Origin: Rotaria macrura
Lineage: Eukaryota; Rotifera; Eurotatoria; Philodinida; Philodinidae
Reading direction: 5' to 3'
DNA: 64,000 bases
Assembly: GCA_900239685.1 (NCBI GenBank)
Contig: OENT01000213.1
Span: 96,568-160,567, forward strand
Both the position numbers and the translations under genes were made by a program. Each line of letters starts with the position of its first letter. The first letter of the stretch is position 1. This document shows positions 1-13,761 of this stretch, one piece after another. A model generated the notes under the pieces. That model was not told the origin of the DNA, did no database searches, and was given only the letters and a program-made list of their open reading frames with translations.

Positions 1-1353
1 ATCTTCTTTTTTCCAACCGAATGTCCATTCAATACTAAGGAAAACTTATCAATTGATTTCACTTCTTAAGGACCTTAGTTCAGGCAAAACATATCCGTAT
101 AATGATCAAAATATTATTGAATGAGAGTTTCATAATTCTGAAATACTCTTAATGGCCTCATTTTTGGTTGGAAAAGATAACACTTCATTCCTTTAGTTTT
201 CCGTTATGGTTATCCTTCAGCATAAAGCGAAATAAAGATAATGGGTCAACACTAGTTGTGAGTGTGCATGTTAGCTCAATAAAGAGTTACATTCATACTC
301 ACACCCCGAAAGAAAAATATGATCTTCCTAATTCACTGAGATAGAAATTCGATTTTTCTATTAATTCATGTAGACAAGAATAAAAGCGGAAGTATACTTC
401 AATGAATGGTTCTTTATGGTGCCAATACACATATATAAAACTATCTATTTTTTACTGAAATAAGACAAACTCGACGAGTTTCGTTTTACGTACTGTGTAT
501 TTATATTTACAATCCTACATATTCCCTGGACTTCTAAACTATGTAAATTTCATGTCTTTGAGCGCATTCAAAATGCATCACAACTTATGGAAAGCGTTCA
601 AACGTGTCCTGTGCGTCGCGTTAATACTACTGTCAGAACAGATTTTTTCATGAAAAAACATCGTTTTCACATCTACAGTACGCGGCCTAGTAGATGGCAA
701 AAGACGTCTCCGGGATACGTTTTAAAAGAACGGGTATAAATGTCTACGGTATGCTTTTCATTATTTGAAAATAGAGCTGTTGATTATTCTTTTAAAAACT
801 GTTTTTCATCGTTTCTCCCATAAACCCCCAAAGAGAACAGAGGCTCAAGGCATGCGCTAGAATTCTGGGTTGGAAATGGACGTTCACATTATACAAAGCC
901 AATACTCATAGATGAAAACTGAAAGAATAAATATAATTCTATTAATTACCGCAAAAGCTGACCTAAAGCAAGTTCCATTACAACCTTATAGTTTGCAGAA
1001 CAGAAGCGCCATTTCCACTACTATTTTGTGGGAGAGTAGGTGTTCAGTTTACTAGGCGTTCCAGGAATATATATATGAGCTCCGTGATCACATGCGGACA
1101 CCCCACACAAACTTATTTTACTTTTATCGTAAGTCACACCTATCGTTTCACTGAATTTACAACTAGTTTCAACTGCTCTTAACTAAAACTTTCGAATATG
1201 GAAAATACGAAAACTATTTCACATTCCTAATCGCCTATAACATGCGGGATACTTTCTTCAAGAGACGGAAAAGCCTTAACATAAAGAAGTGGTTTTCCAT
1301 TGTTCCGGTTTCTGGTCTATGATAGCACGGACCACAAAATCGATTTCAAATTT

Positions 1354-1549
1354 GGATTCCTGACCATTAATAACAGACACCAAAGTTCTATCAGAAAGAC
1401 TGAAAGTCTAAAACTATAAAAGCTCATTTTAGATTGAACCAGTAGATGGCCATTAGAAACTCTGGTGCAAAAAACAATAACAGATTCCGATTTCTGAACC
1501 CTGATTATCGCTAGAAAACTTTCATCAGAAGACTGGAAAGTCTGAAAAT
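1354..1549. repeat. Diverged direct repeat of about 60 bp, two copies
   Basis: Two similar segments lie about 135 bp apart, at roughly 1354-1412 and 1487-1549. Shared words include a 'gatt(c/t)ctga' start, 'atcagaa(a)gactg(g)aaagtct' and a trailing 'aaaact' or 'aaaatt'. They look like an old tandem duplication that has diverged. No coding sense is apparent. Confidence 0.45.
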
Positions 1550-1740
1550 TAACTGAAGTTAAAATTTCTTAACATCACGAACACTGAACCTCCATGTATT
1601 TTATATGAACCTCCGGTCCGCCAAAAGGATAGGTGATACGCTTTGACTCGTTTCTGAAAAGCGTAAAATTATTACAGCAATTAACTGAAACCGCTTTTTG
1701 GAGTTTTCTGTCAAACTCTCTCAAATTGAGGTCACAGTGG

Positions 1741-1848
1741 GTCAAATCCAGATAAAATCTAGTTAATTCCAGTCAAGTCGAGATCTATCAGAGTCGAATC
1801 CGAATCAAACCTAGTAAAACCCAATCAAATCCCGGATTTGGATTTGAC
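1741..1848. repeat. Degenerate short-unit repeat bounded by a 9-bp inverted repeat
   Basis: The tract repeats variants of a roughly 12-nt word resembling 'gtcaaatccaga' (1741), 'gagtcgaatccg' (about 1791) and 'aatcaaatcccg' (about 1823). The outermost words are exact inverses: gtcaaatcc at 1741-1749 and ggatttgac at 1840-1848. It may be a decayed satellite or the end of an old mobile element. Confidence 0.4.
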
Positions 1849-4100
1849 AATATTTGCGTTTAGTGCACCCGTAGCCTAGGGTAATTTTTTTCATATCCAG
1901 CCACGGAAAAATTCAAACATAACGACGGATTAGCATTATATTCACTGTCAAAATTTTTTCTTTTCTATTCGCGCATAAATTGTCTCATTTGTCAAACTGA
2001 ACTATTTTTCTTACGAAGGATTTGTGTAAAGCGTTGATATAGCTACGGGTACGTAAAAAACTAAGGTTTACATAATTAGAATCACATATCCGATAACTTT
2101 CTTTCATCAGATGATCAAAATTATATTTAGCTAACATTATTCTGTGGTGACAATTGACAAAAATAACTTTTATAATCCGATTCTCGCCACAAGGTAATAC
2201 TGCTGTCAACCGGATTTCGCAATGCCCTTGTTGTTTTGCTTCAACATCAACTATGGTCGTTTATTGTTCTTCAATGATTAGCTCTTTTTTCACTTTGGAT
2301 ACATCTTTCATTTATATGTTTTGAGTAATGAAAACTTTGATAGTTGAACATTTTTTATTTTTCCAAAAGAAGACAAATATTCATTGCTGGCATTCGTTAA
2401 ATAACTACCGATTCTTTTCATGAAATCTGTCATGCTGTACTCGTTCATGTAAGGTAGTTTGCATTCATAGAACAACATCCAAAACAATACGATCATATTT
2501 GAGACACTTCAATTGAATTTTGTTTGTAAACACTACAAACGTGCCTCGCTACAAATTAGAACAACTTTATTCACATCCTCGTTAGATATTGCCAATGAAC
2601 AAAGAATAAAACTATTCGATACATCGCGACACGATTCATGAGATCTATCAATACTAAACAACATAGTTATATAGTCAACCTTTACACAACTAACATCAAA
2701 TAAAAATTAAACGACTCTCCTTTTTCACATTCCTCTTTCTTCAACATGCAAATCAGTGGGTGAAACTTGATATGGAATTTCATTCCCGGCATTTTTACCA
2801 TCGTAATTTATTTGATCGGACTAAGCTACAGATAGGTATTTAGAATTTTCCAATGCACTCTAGAAACGAGAGTTAATAGTTACTCATCTTTATAAATTGA
2901 GAAAATTACTTCGAGTCTTAGGCTTTCTAGGTTTTTCGTTGCTTCGGCCTTTGTCGTCGTTATGGAAATGTAGTTTCTCCAATATTACACGAAACAATTG
3001 ACTAACCATAAAGATCATTCTTGCTTTTATCGATATACTAGAGATTTGGATGGACAAGAATGTCATCTCGTGCCATATTGTATTCAAACATCAACCGTTT
3101 CTGAAGTCATGTCTGACCCACCCTACTATGAGACCACTGCTACTTTCGTTGATAGCAAGCAATAAAATGTCACTGATGATCACTTGTTGAAGTAGTTTGT
3201 ACCCATGAACTTGATTTCGAATTAGGAACTTTTTCTCGATAGCGGTGGCAATAGTAGCGAATTATTTTTTAATTGTTTTCATAAAAATGACTCCGATTGT
3301 ATACGATATCAGGATAAGTTTATCGTGAAGACACCCTCGTTCAATAAACTAGTAGATAATACTTCCGCTGATTAGAAGATATGATGCGATATTTGACTCG
3401 TAAGTTACGAGTCGTAACGGAAGACAATGACGTGAAATGCTATTCACTGTTCAACTGCATGACATACACGGATATTTATCTCGACTGAAAACCAAGTATA
3501 TGACATTTGGCGTGACTGTTCGAATGGGCACTACGGAGAGCCAGTAGAATCGAAAATTCTATGCATAAATGATCAATTCAATGAAGAAATGATCTTCATT
3601 ACTGATGCTTATAAGATTCAGAACTGTCAATGTGGGATTCGGAGTATGGGTGTAGTTTGACTTAAAGAATATTCATACCAAGATGCACCCCATACCTCCC
3701 ACACTGACACATTCTAATTCATATTCTAGTGGCTTAAACTAGAACTAGATCTGCAATAGAATGCTTGAGCGCGTTGTTTTTTTCTTCAAATATAGAAAGA
3801 AGGCTACAGTTAGATTTCAATTTAATTATAAATTGAACAAGTAAAAGAAGGTGGCACATGGATTTAATTCTATGAACAATCTGTTATCAGGAACGGTGCT
3901 AATATCAAATCGATATTGAGGATTTTTATTAAATATGAACGAGCTAAAATACATTATTGGTAGAAGGGAGTCGATTTTATTAGTATTTATCAAAGAAATC
4001 AAGTAAATCAACTGTAATATGCATGATAAATGCAATGAGCGTCATAAATAGATTGAAATTTCGATTGTTTGTGTCCATTTGGATACACGAACATTGTAGC

Positions 4101-6410
4101 TTAATCAGTTTTTCTCTTTAACTTCACAGCATTGGTAGGAAATGATGACTTGTTGTGTGGAGTGGTAGATATGAATTTACGCACAATCAATACTGTCCAA
4201 TAGAGATTCAGTAGTCTTGTGAAGATGAACAACAAAACTTGTGCGGTGACAAACAGAATACTTGTTCTATCACCTAGGTCTGACGCCATTCGAATAAATT
4301 TTGGTACAGCGTGAAATGTATACGAACATATGATTGTTCCATAAATAAGACGACTTAAAACGAATGTGGCTACAAACAGCAGAGCAAACAAATCATGTAT
4401 ACGAGGTTGTTGACGGTAAATGGTCTTTAGATTCAGTGGAATAGTTGAGAGTTCTTCAGCAAGCATAAGAAAATGACTCGCGTGAGCAATATGCGTATAA
4501 AGACCTTCAAAAGACACACGATTTAAGACATTTCACGAGATAAGAATCATAATTCCCCTTTTTTCTTAACGATTCGATATAAAATGATCCTCCCTCTCGT
4601 CTACACCAATCGATCGAACCATAATAGGTTCATTGGTTGAAGTTTTCGGCAAAATCGCTTCCCGACTATGCTGCTATTCAATTGAAAATTTTAGTTCATT
4701 GCTAACTACTATGAGCTTTTCTGGAATCGGACAGTCATCGATAAAGAAGCTAAATTTCAATCTTGAAAATCGATGTACACTACTAGCAAGGCGTGCATTA
4801 ATTCATATGAAAAGAATATTATAAAGTAGGAGAACATGAACAGCAAGTTGTTGAGACATCTAGATTGCATTCTATACCTGCCTACTGTTGTATAAAAAAT
4901 TTAGAGAAGTATTTTGTTGAAAAATGACGATTGTCAAGGACTGAGAAATCCAGAGAAAAAAAAAACATTTAGTCCAATCAAATTTTTTCTGAGACACCTT
5001 GAATCCAGCTCTTTTGCCAAATAGATTCATTTTTTGATTGATATTTATCCTTCGAGTATGGGTGACGATAAGGAGAAGTATCATTCTATGAACAGATGTA
5101 AGTCAGGTATGAATATTTCCTGTCAATCCAGTGTATTTTATTGTAAAAAAGAACATCTATGACATAATTTCGTACTTAGGCAGTTATAGATTTAATTCAA
5201 GAAGCTTTCTTGTGAAACAAAATCTAAAACGACTGCTGATAGTTATTCATGCAAAGTCTCGGATCTCGTCTTTCTATCCATCGATCTTGATAAATGACTT
5301 CAGAGGACAATCTAAGATCATGTGTAATACTCATCTATTTGAAAAATAATTTTGGCTAGTTTTTTGTTCAAGTTCACTAGTTTGAAGTAAGCGATGATGA
5401 ATTGTTCTCGTATGTTTCTTAACAACTTCTCAGATCGAGCAACCACATTCGTGTACGGAGAAACAAAGAAAAGTCGTGTGCGGTCTTCATATACGAAATC
5501 TATAAATGGACTTGACCAAGATTGACCTTGGTAGAAAAGGAACTCATCTAAAATTAATTGTCACCTGTTATCAGGTAGTGTCTCATGAGTTTCTATTCAT
5601 TTAGATCGAATTCTCATATATCAATGATGTTTTTTTAAATAATTATGTACTGATTCAAACAAAAAGTGGTATATCGAATAATAACTATTTTTGGATTATT
5701 TAATAAATCAAAAAGGAGAAAACGCAAGTCCCTTGAGTCAACTGACTATAAGGAATGTCACGATCATCAGAACTCTAAAATGTAGAAAGTTGACAAAGTA
5801 TGAAGTCAATTTTTTCTTGAAAGACTTCTTTTCTATAACGTGATTGAGTTGGCTTACAATGATAAAAACTAAGTAGTTGGATCTATTTCTTCTAGGTTAA
5901 TCAATCGATGTCTAAGAACGAATTGATTTTTACTAGGATCGTTTTGAATTCTGATTACGTTCGATGTCCTCGAAGAAAAACCGCGAACTATACTTACGTT
6001 AGTTATTATTTACCTGCAAGCCCGGCTACAAGAATAACGATATGATGAATCAATGCTGATGGACTCCGAGTGGATTTAAATCGTAGCATTAAGATTAGAT
6101 CATAAATAAAATAACCCGATGAATAGCATATATTGTACGTCATAGTTTCATCTATGGTATTTTTTATCCCTCCACCTAGTATACGATTGATTTGTGTCAA
6201 ATCGACTGACCCTCGTACATAGAATATGCACACGCCAAGAACAGATACACAGGCGTGGACAATTGATACAATATAACTTTTTATGAATGCTGTGGTAGAT
6301 GATGGAAGAAAATAAAAGATCAGGTTGTGAATCACGAAGGACAAGAAAATGTACGATAGTATTGGTACATTCGATGATGGATTCGTACCAAGATCTAGAT
6401 GTGTAAACAT
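4101..6410 (-). CDS. TLC-domain membrane protein, TLCD4 (TMEM56)-like
   Basis: Two exons, complement of 6410-6014 and 4504-4101, joined in phase 1 across a 1509-bp intron (donor gtaaat, acceptor ag before 4504). The product is 266 residues, close to the size of vertebrate TLCD4. It has about six hydrophobic segments. The TLC hallmark, a double His in a membrane segment (LIHHIVILVAG), ends exon 1, and exon 2 continues with LYTHIAHASHFLMLAEELST, the acidic half of the TLC core. The start is ATG 6410. The C-terminus is short and basic. TLC proteins act in the ER or plasma membrane, where family members sense, make or order lipids; the substrate here is unknown. The subfamily call (TLCD4 rather than TLCD1 or TLCD2) is from length and general resemblance. 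Confidence 0.85.
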
Positions 6411-9400
6411 AGATTCAGTTTACTAGTTTGATGGGGATGCGAGAAGCTTACATTGAATACGTGCATCCTCCTCAGACAACATAATCAGAATATCGTAAGA
6501 TGCGTTCGTCGGCTATACATGCAGATGGTCGATGTGAATTGAAGACTCTGCGGAATATGACAGATACAAGAGAATGACAACGAAATAAAAGAAAAAAATC
6601 GAGTAAAAATATTTCACAATAGCGCGTGGTGACCACGGGGTAGAAGCGAAAGTAAAATAATCAAGATAGACACAGATAATTGTCCTACGACACACAGAAG
6701 CACAGAATTATTTATTTTATTTATGAGAAAATAAAAAAGATACATGATTGGTTTATACTTATAAGTAATTCATTCACCACTGGTCCAGATGACGCACGAA
6801 GACTAAATTGCTGAAAATAGTTTCAGACGGTATCCCGTTTGACTCGGATGTAGATTGTCGATTGATTCAATGAAAGAAAAGATTATTAACACGTACTTCT
6901 GTATGTTTTTCAGCTAATTATAATTTTTAGAGTTTCAGTAATCAAAAAACCTTGGTTTGTTCACTACTGACTCTATGTTTTTAGTGTATTTAAGTGCTTC
7001 GTTTGCAATAAGCAGATCGAAATTTACTAAGAATATATTAGGATTTATCAGTCATGATCGTTATAGTCACAAGTTTGATTTATCATCTAGTACGTTGACT
7101 CTGTCTTGTCAGGTATTGATTCTTTTTCATAATCTATCTCCCTACAAATGAACGATTTATTCAAGAGTTTGATGGATGAGTTGTCGGAAACTGATGAACA
7201 CAGTTTGCAACAGGCAAGACCGAGTCGAAATTGTATATACTTGAGATTGAATACTTTTCAAGCACTTATTCAATAAATCATCATTAATCAAGTAACTTTA
7301 TTCCATACAAAAACAAGAAACAATCACAGAAGGACGAATTCAATTCAATAAAGCCACAGCAAAACTTTTCAGTAGAATATTTTCGTTGAACAAATTATTA
7401 AATCAGGTTGAACGTCAACATCACCTCGCTCTTTCAAGGAAGAAATAACTTTTGTTTTTGAGAATGATCAAGTGTACATGTCAGTTCAGATTCAAGGCAA
7501 ACGAGTAGATAAGTTTGAGTGAGACACCCTTTTCTTCAAACTATCACGTTCATATACATGAGCACTTGATATATCAGTAAGATTTAAACGGTATATGTTA
7601 TCATCGTTCAGTCTATACAGAAATTTTAAAAAAACCATTCCCAAAGACGATGCAAACAACAATTTTTTTCCATTTCCATCCACATGAAAAACAACCAAAC
7701 TTGTTCAAGTAATCTATAATGGTCTTCTTCAATTAGTTTTTAAATTAGCTGTGGAATACTTCGTGGCACATGTGTCGTCTCAACTGGAAACTTGTTAGGT
7801 CATCGTCAAATCAAACGGTATTGTGTAACTGTATGGATCGCCAGGCTTGACTTTACACGATGAATAATTCCCAAGATATTCGTGAGAATAGATAACATTC
7901 GGCTATTGGAAATAAAACGGGTACTATCAGCCGATGAAGTATATAGTCAGATTACTGTTCGAGAATCGTTGAGGCTCATAGGCATGAATATAATAGGTGA
8001 GTCGAATTTTAAAATTAGAGCATTCACCGGATTACAGAAATATCCGCATGAATAAACTGGCCACATGTTGTATTAGAACATGACAATAGGTATTTCAGAG
8101 TAGTCCGTCGATCATGCAAGTCCCTACTGGGGTGATTTCTATATTTTTTAATATGTCCAACTCGAATAAGAACTATTGAAAATACCACGTTGACGCCATA
8201 TGAGAAGTCATAAAACCCATCTGTGATGATTAGATCACATTCTCTTCAAATGATTGATCGTCTTACATTAACAAATACTGGATTATACTGAAAGATTTTC
8301 TGGCATCTAGCTGATGTTCGAGAAGATACATGAGTTCAATGGGTGTAGGTTCGAATCGTAGAAAAAGCGAATTGCTTCTCATGAAATTCAAAGAACTCTC
8401 AAGAAAGACAAAACTAATAAATCATAGCTAGAAAAGTCAAAAGTCAAGAATAGTATTGTACAAGAAATATAGGAATGAACAAGCGAAAAATAAGAAAACT
8501 TAAAAGAGAAAGAAATCAATGAAAAAGTTAACTTGAAGTCTCTTTGACGGTCATGTGTTAGTCTTGTTTTCATGTGATCAATGCGGCTAATCAGATATAT
8601 TCACTATCTAACTTATGAACATGGAGTCATGTTCTATTCGTCAAGGATTCGAAGCGAATTCATCGACGATATCTTTCATATATACTTGTGATAAAGGTTA
8701 TCGTATGACTGCACTTTTACTAGATTAGTATGAACTATTATAGTAATTTATCTCTAAATGTACTGTTCTTTATAAACAAATTAAATATATTTAGTATTAT
8801 ATTAGTATGAAGCGATTGAAAAGGGTTCATTCAACGTATATATGATATGCAGGTCTTTTTGGTCACCCGAATATGGTGGCATATCTAGCAACAGGCCAGC
8901 GAGTAATAGACTTTGGCCTAATCCATCACTGCCCGTAGATTTTTGAAGTAATCAATGTTGCGACAATCACCGATTGCTGATTATTCGAACACGGCTAGCC
9001 TCTCAAATAACTTCCCACCACTGAAGAAAAGTCTGATTATGGAATAATCTAAAAACGGTGGCACGACAGTTGAACTCCCGACAATTGAGCCTGATTTAAA
9101 GAACAATTGAAAAAGAACAAGAAAATAACTTTATTTAGTCGAGTTGACATTCATATCAAAAATTGAACAGAGTTCGTGCTCTTTTAAAATACAATTCTCT
9201 TGATATCAGATGAAAAGACGAAACTGGTAGTTGTAATTATTGATCCTACAGCTCGTATTTCGTTCGCCTTTTTAATTTAGAAACCCCAGTTTGCAACTGT
9301 TCAGTCATAATCGAATTCGCGTGCTGTCCGATTTTCAAGTCTTTGATAGATTCACAGATTGATAGGTTTTCTCGTGCTGAGTGCTAAACAAAATTTATGT

Positions 9401-9483
9401 GCAACTTTATCGTGAAAATAGATCAGGGATCGCACTACTTGAATAGCTCTGTGCCAGCCTTCCGGTGAGTTGTTCATTCGAGG
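6411..9483. other. Intergenic, no gene recognised
   Basis: No exon chain or conserved motif was found on either strand. A minus-strand open frame at 7492-7698 reads fairly smoothly but has no ATG, no splice partners and no recognisable family. Confidence 0.45.
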
Positions 9484-10216
9484 CAGTGTTGCTAACGTTA
9501 AGTCCTCCAAGCAGAAGCAAAGTACCCAGGTCACCATCGATTTTGGAAAAGTACCGTGTTTTGCACTTTGAAAAAAAAACAAAGTACCCTCAGAGTACTT
9601 TGGAAAATAAAAATGTACTTTGTTTGATTTCTCACGGCATTATTATCAAACTGTTCAGAATCCTCTTATTTATGTTTAGACATGTTTTACTTGTAGCTGG
9701 AGCTGAGAATTTTTCTTTATTTAACTCGAATTCATTTTCGATTCTCCATTTAGATTTAGATTTTTGTCGAATACATATCTTATTCATTTGTTTCGGTATC
9801 ATAATTATGTCTTTTTTGATTTATTTTCTTCAAATTTGTGAATCGATTTATGTGATACTACACAAGAAAAAATGAAGTGAGTAACATAAACATATACATT
9901 ATTTTTTTTTTCGTCTTATATATAATCACAGTAAAATAATTAATTGAGAAGTATCACTTAAACGTGTTCAGATATGTGTAAATATTTTTGTTATTTATAA
10001 ATGTTGTAGTTTTTTATTTCGTTTTCTTTTGAACAAGAATAAATTTCTAATAAAAGACTGATTCAAAGATAACCTTGTTTTTTGTTTTCTTTATTAGTTT
10101 TAGTTTATGGTACTTTGAGGTAATTAATTACCTAAAACAAAGTACCAATAGATACTTTGTTAATAATTATAAAGTACCCATTTGTAATTACTTTTAGATT
10201 TCCACTAGAAACGCTG
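9484..10216. mobile_element. Non-autonomous hAT-like DNA transposon (MITE)
   Basis: The 733-bp segment starts with cagtgttgcta and ends with tagaaacgctg, imperfect terminal inverted repeats of the CAGNG type usual for hAT elements. Both subterminal regions carry clustered copies of AAAGTAC or its reverse. Eight are exact: 9519, 9548, 9581, 9595(rev), 9615(rev), 10110(rev), 10139 and 10171. Such clusters are typical of transposase-binding sites. A perfect 14-bp palindrome (ggtaattaattacc) sits at 10119-10132. The middle is very AT-rich and encodes no transposase; the open frame across 9465-9875 has no domain. The flanking 8 bp do not match, so the insertion is old or the ends are misplaced by a few bases. 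Confidence 0.6.
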
Positions 10217-13200
10217 ATACGAATTGGAACAGAAATACTTTTAGGCACGTTTCTTCGTGTAATCTGTCTACGCTCATATGTGTTTTAACATGTTTCCTAC
10301 AAAATGTGCGTGACTCTCATTCGAATATAAACAGTTCTGAATGTATTTCATGTTAAATCACGTATATAAATTTATCTTAGTTAATTTCAAACACATCCGC
10401 AACAAGAAATCTGTTTAAAACCATTGAAAAACATCTTCCCTAACGTTCGGACACGTTATACATTAGAACTGTGATTAAATGGTGACAATTTCAGTTCCAT
10501 ACTTACATGAATTACTTTGAAATTGTAAGCATCGTTACGAAGGGTACACTGAGAAGAAGTTCTGTGATATAAAATTCTTACAGGTCTACTCACGATCAGA
10601 AATAACAGACCTTTAGTCTATGGTTATCAAATCTTTGTGAAAGTCGTTAACATTAGGCAAGGACAAGGGAGGAACAGCTGATTCTATGATTCCATCGGTT
10701 CTACGCGTTAATTCGATTGATTCGAACACGATACAATACACTTTGAACCAGTTGGACAATGGTCTTGCACTTTCAAGTTCCGATATGATGTCACTCAAAT
10801 TTGTTTTAAGTTGCACTTCAATTTCAAAAGGTTTCACTCAAGATTATTAGCTTTTTAGAATTGAGAAATTCCCAGTTGATTAAAAATATTCAACTATTTC
10901 ATCTGTCTACATTGGCTGTAAAGAAAAAGAGAAAGATGTATTCAAATGGGTGGAAAACAAAGGTCAATATAATTGGAGTGAGTGTCATATGTTTATTACA
11001 GGACAATAGAGACCGCGTTTAATAGTCATCATGAAACAGAAACAATTTCATTTTTTCTTCCAATTCCAATCAAGCCTTGATACTTCGGTCATTTGCATTT
11101 GCGGGCATTTTCAAAAGTTACTTGTCTCTAAAAAATATGATATTCACTCAAATTAGATTGACTTCGATTTCAGTTCAGAAAAGAAGAATTATTTGGTAGA
11201 ATGAAATCACAGTCAATGAATGCTGTGTCCCTCGAAATATTATACTCAGCTTACTAGAATACACTGTTATTTTATAGTTAAACAAACTGTTTTACAATTA
11301 TATTATTCGCCTGAAACTATTCATTTGATACATAGTGCTTTTCTTGTGATGATCGATGAACATTATTGAGTGACACGACAGATTTTGTAAAATCAGTCCT
11401 TATTCAGGAATACGGACTAATAAACAACATAACTGGAAAGAGGATTACTTTTGCTTTGTTTCATAGAATCAGATGATTTGAAGATCTTCCTGAAATCCTC
11501 ATAATTCTTCTTTTCCTTGTCGGGAGATATCGATCGATAGACCTCCTCGTCTTAAAACGACATTAATGAATTGAAAAGTTGAGTTTTAATGAACATATAT
11601 GACATGAGCCATGGACGGTTTTGTACTTGCTACAACTATCAAATATTTCTAATCCTAAATTTTTTCATTGATCTATTCAATCTGATGTGTCATGGCTTGT
11701 TGAAATCTGCTTTTTGTCCAAAATAAGATGAGAGCTGTAGAAAGTGGCTAAAGGAAGCACTTTAGAAATTTATCGAATCACAGAAGAATGCTGTACATAA
11801 TTTTTACGAGTCAAACTTGTCTTTGGTAGAAAATTAAATTCTACCAATGAAAACATTCGTCTTTGTCGCATCGCATCATGATGACCTTTTGTCAGCATCG
11901 ATATCAATGGTGACTCAATGGCATTTCTCATCTGTTTTCAATTGTGTCGGAGACATCGACATGGTGTTCTCGTTTAAGTCGTGTGAGAAGATGTGGTAGA
12001 AAGTATTTTCAGCAGCTGTGAAAAGAGAGAAGACGAGTTTTCAAGAGCATAGTCAAGATTAGTTTCATGATCACTCGTGAGCATATGCCAAATATACCAG
12101 TTTCTCATATGGATCAGAAATAAGTGATGAATTTTCGTGCTTCTTTCTGAAAGAACTAAAGGAAACGATGTTGTCGTTTTTTTAGGGCAGCGTCATTTTA
12201 TTCTTGGAAAAACGTGTTATTGTTACTCTCTCTCTGATTGGTATTAAGTGTTAGATATGCATAAAAATCATGCAGCGTCAAGCAATAGCGCCTTCACTTT
12301 GAATAGACAAATGTTGTTGTGTATCTAAGTAAAATATGTAACACGTGTTATGAGGGTTTTTCGCATTTTGATGCATTCTATGTGTAATTGAATTAAGACT
12401 TCCGATACTTTTAATGAAATATTTACTTCACAAACGATCTAACTTCCAAGCCAAGTTTTATGGCTGATGTTGTCGACTTATTTAAAAGCAAAGTTCAAGA
12501 AATTTTAAACAACAACAAAACACAATTGTCAATATCATGACGGAGGCAACGTCTGCGACAGCAATGTTTAAGTAAGCATCTGTTTTGTTCTGCGCTCTTG
12601 CCCTTGTGGAAAGGCGATTTTTACTCGGAAATTGTTGCATTTTAATAAATCACGGTAGAATTTCCTCAACGGTAAGTTGATAATATGATCCGATTATTCA
12701 TGAGCTATTATACTTAAAATGAAAGAAAAGAATTATGGAAATGCACCGCGGGACAGATTCAGCGAGAATGAGCATGTTTACGTCATCAATGGCTGACACT
12801 AAACAACACTTTCGCTTTGGTAATCGTTAAGAGTATAGATAACTGATCCATCTCAACTAGTCAAGTTATTTTTGTCGACAGATTTAATGGAGCTGATTTC
12901 TCCTTTACTACCCTATTTATCATGTATTTTTTGATGATACGAGAGTTCCACTCTTTGCTATGCCACTTGCCATATGAAGTCTTGATTACCGGGATTCGGT
13001 GAACGAAGAGGAGAAAAACGTGCTATTGTTCAATCAGAGGAAACGAGTCAATGAAACTCATTAAGGAAGAAATTCTGTCATCTAGTTCCGTTAGAAAAAT
13101 TTTACAAGTCTTGATTTCATGGCTCACAAGCACAACTATGGATTTAAATACTACTAATTTATCCATCATCTGTTCTACATCGATTTTTTCTCGCTGCTTC

Positions 13201-13761
13201 ATGCATGAATTCGTTGAGTGTTCTGCTCTTTCAATTGACGCTAAGTATAGTTAGATGAACTGATGTTTCGACTAATCGACTGTCACGACAATATAACCAT
13301 ATGATTAGAATGAAAATAATGTGAAAATCATAGTCTACTGATCTGTATTGCTACATGAAAGACGCTTTTCCAACTAGATTGACTTAACGATTACTAAATG
13401 TTTCCTCGAATTGTGAGCCAATATTTAGACAAATATAGTTCGGCTGTAAAAAGCTAAAGATAGATGAATTGATTGTTCCATGGATTGCATTCGTCTGCCA
13501 GATATCAATTGAAGACAAAATTGGCCCCTTTTCTTAATTGTTGCTTTTAAATATTTAGCGTCAAACATGATATTTATATTAATACAAGTGAACGAAGTAG
13601 TATAAATATTCTAAAAAAAGCAATAATAAAAAACAATGATTCAGTTTCCACATACAGTATAGATATTCTTTTCTTGATTTTACATAGACATACAAAATGT
13701 CGATTGATAGAGTCATACGCATATGTAATTTGTTTAGAAACAAAAACAGAAGTTCTTCTTT
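10217..13761. other. Intergenic, one possible orphan first exon
   Basis: No complete gene was recognised. At 12537 an ATG opens a short frame (MTEATSATAMF) running into a clean donor (gtaagc) after a T/A-rich upstream tract, but no convincing downstream exons could be assembled. A minus-strand frame at 10613-10837 is open for 74 codons but lacks an ATG and has no known motif. Confidence 0.4.

Larger units (their letters stand above)
1..4100. other. Gene-free stretch at left edge
   Basis: I see no coding region here with conserved motifs or a plausible exon chain. All open frames are short, AT-driven and unlike any family I know. It contains two weak repeat tracts, listed separately at about 1354-1549 and 1741-1848. 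Confidence 0.5.

Noticed and set aside
4505..6013. Nested gene in the TLC-domain intron (frames at 4633-4824, 4872-5084 and 5131-5349)
   Set aside because: All are under 75 codons, some without ATG, and none shows conserved motifs.
8340..8365. tRNA suggested by ggttcgaatc
   Set aside because: The T-stem halves (gtagg and cgtag) are not complementary and there is no matching D arm at the right distance.
9465..9875. 136-codon plus-strand ORF as a gene
   Set aside because: It starts outside and runs into the hAT-like element, is dominated by AT-rich Leu/Ile/Phe codons and has no domain.
10613..10837. Minus-strand 74-codon frame as an exon
   Set aside because: The composition looks coherent but there is no ATG, no clear splice sites and no family match, so it is not listed as a gene.
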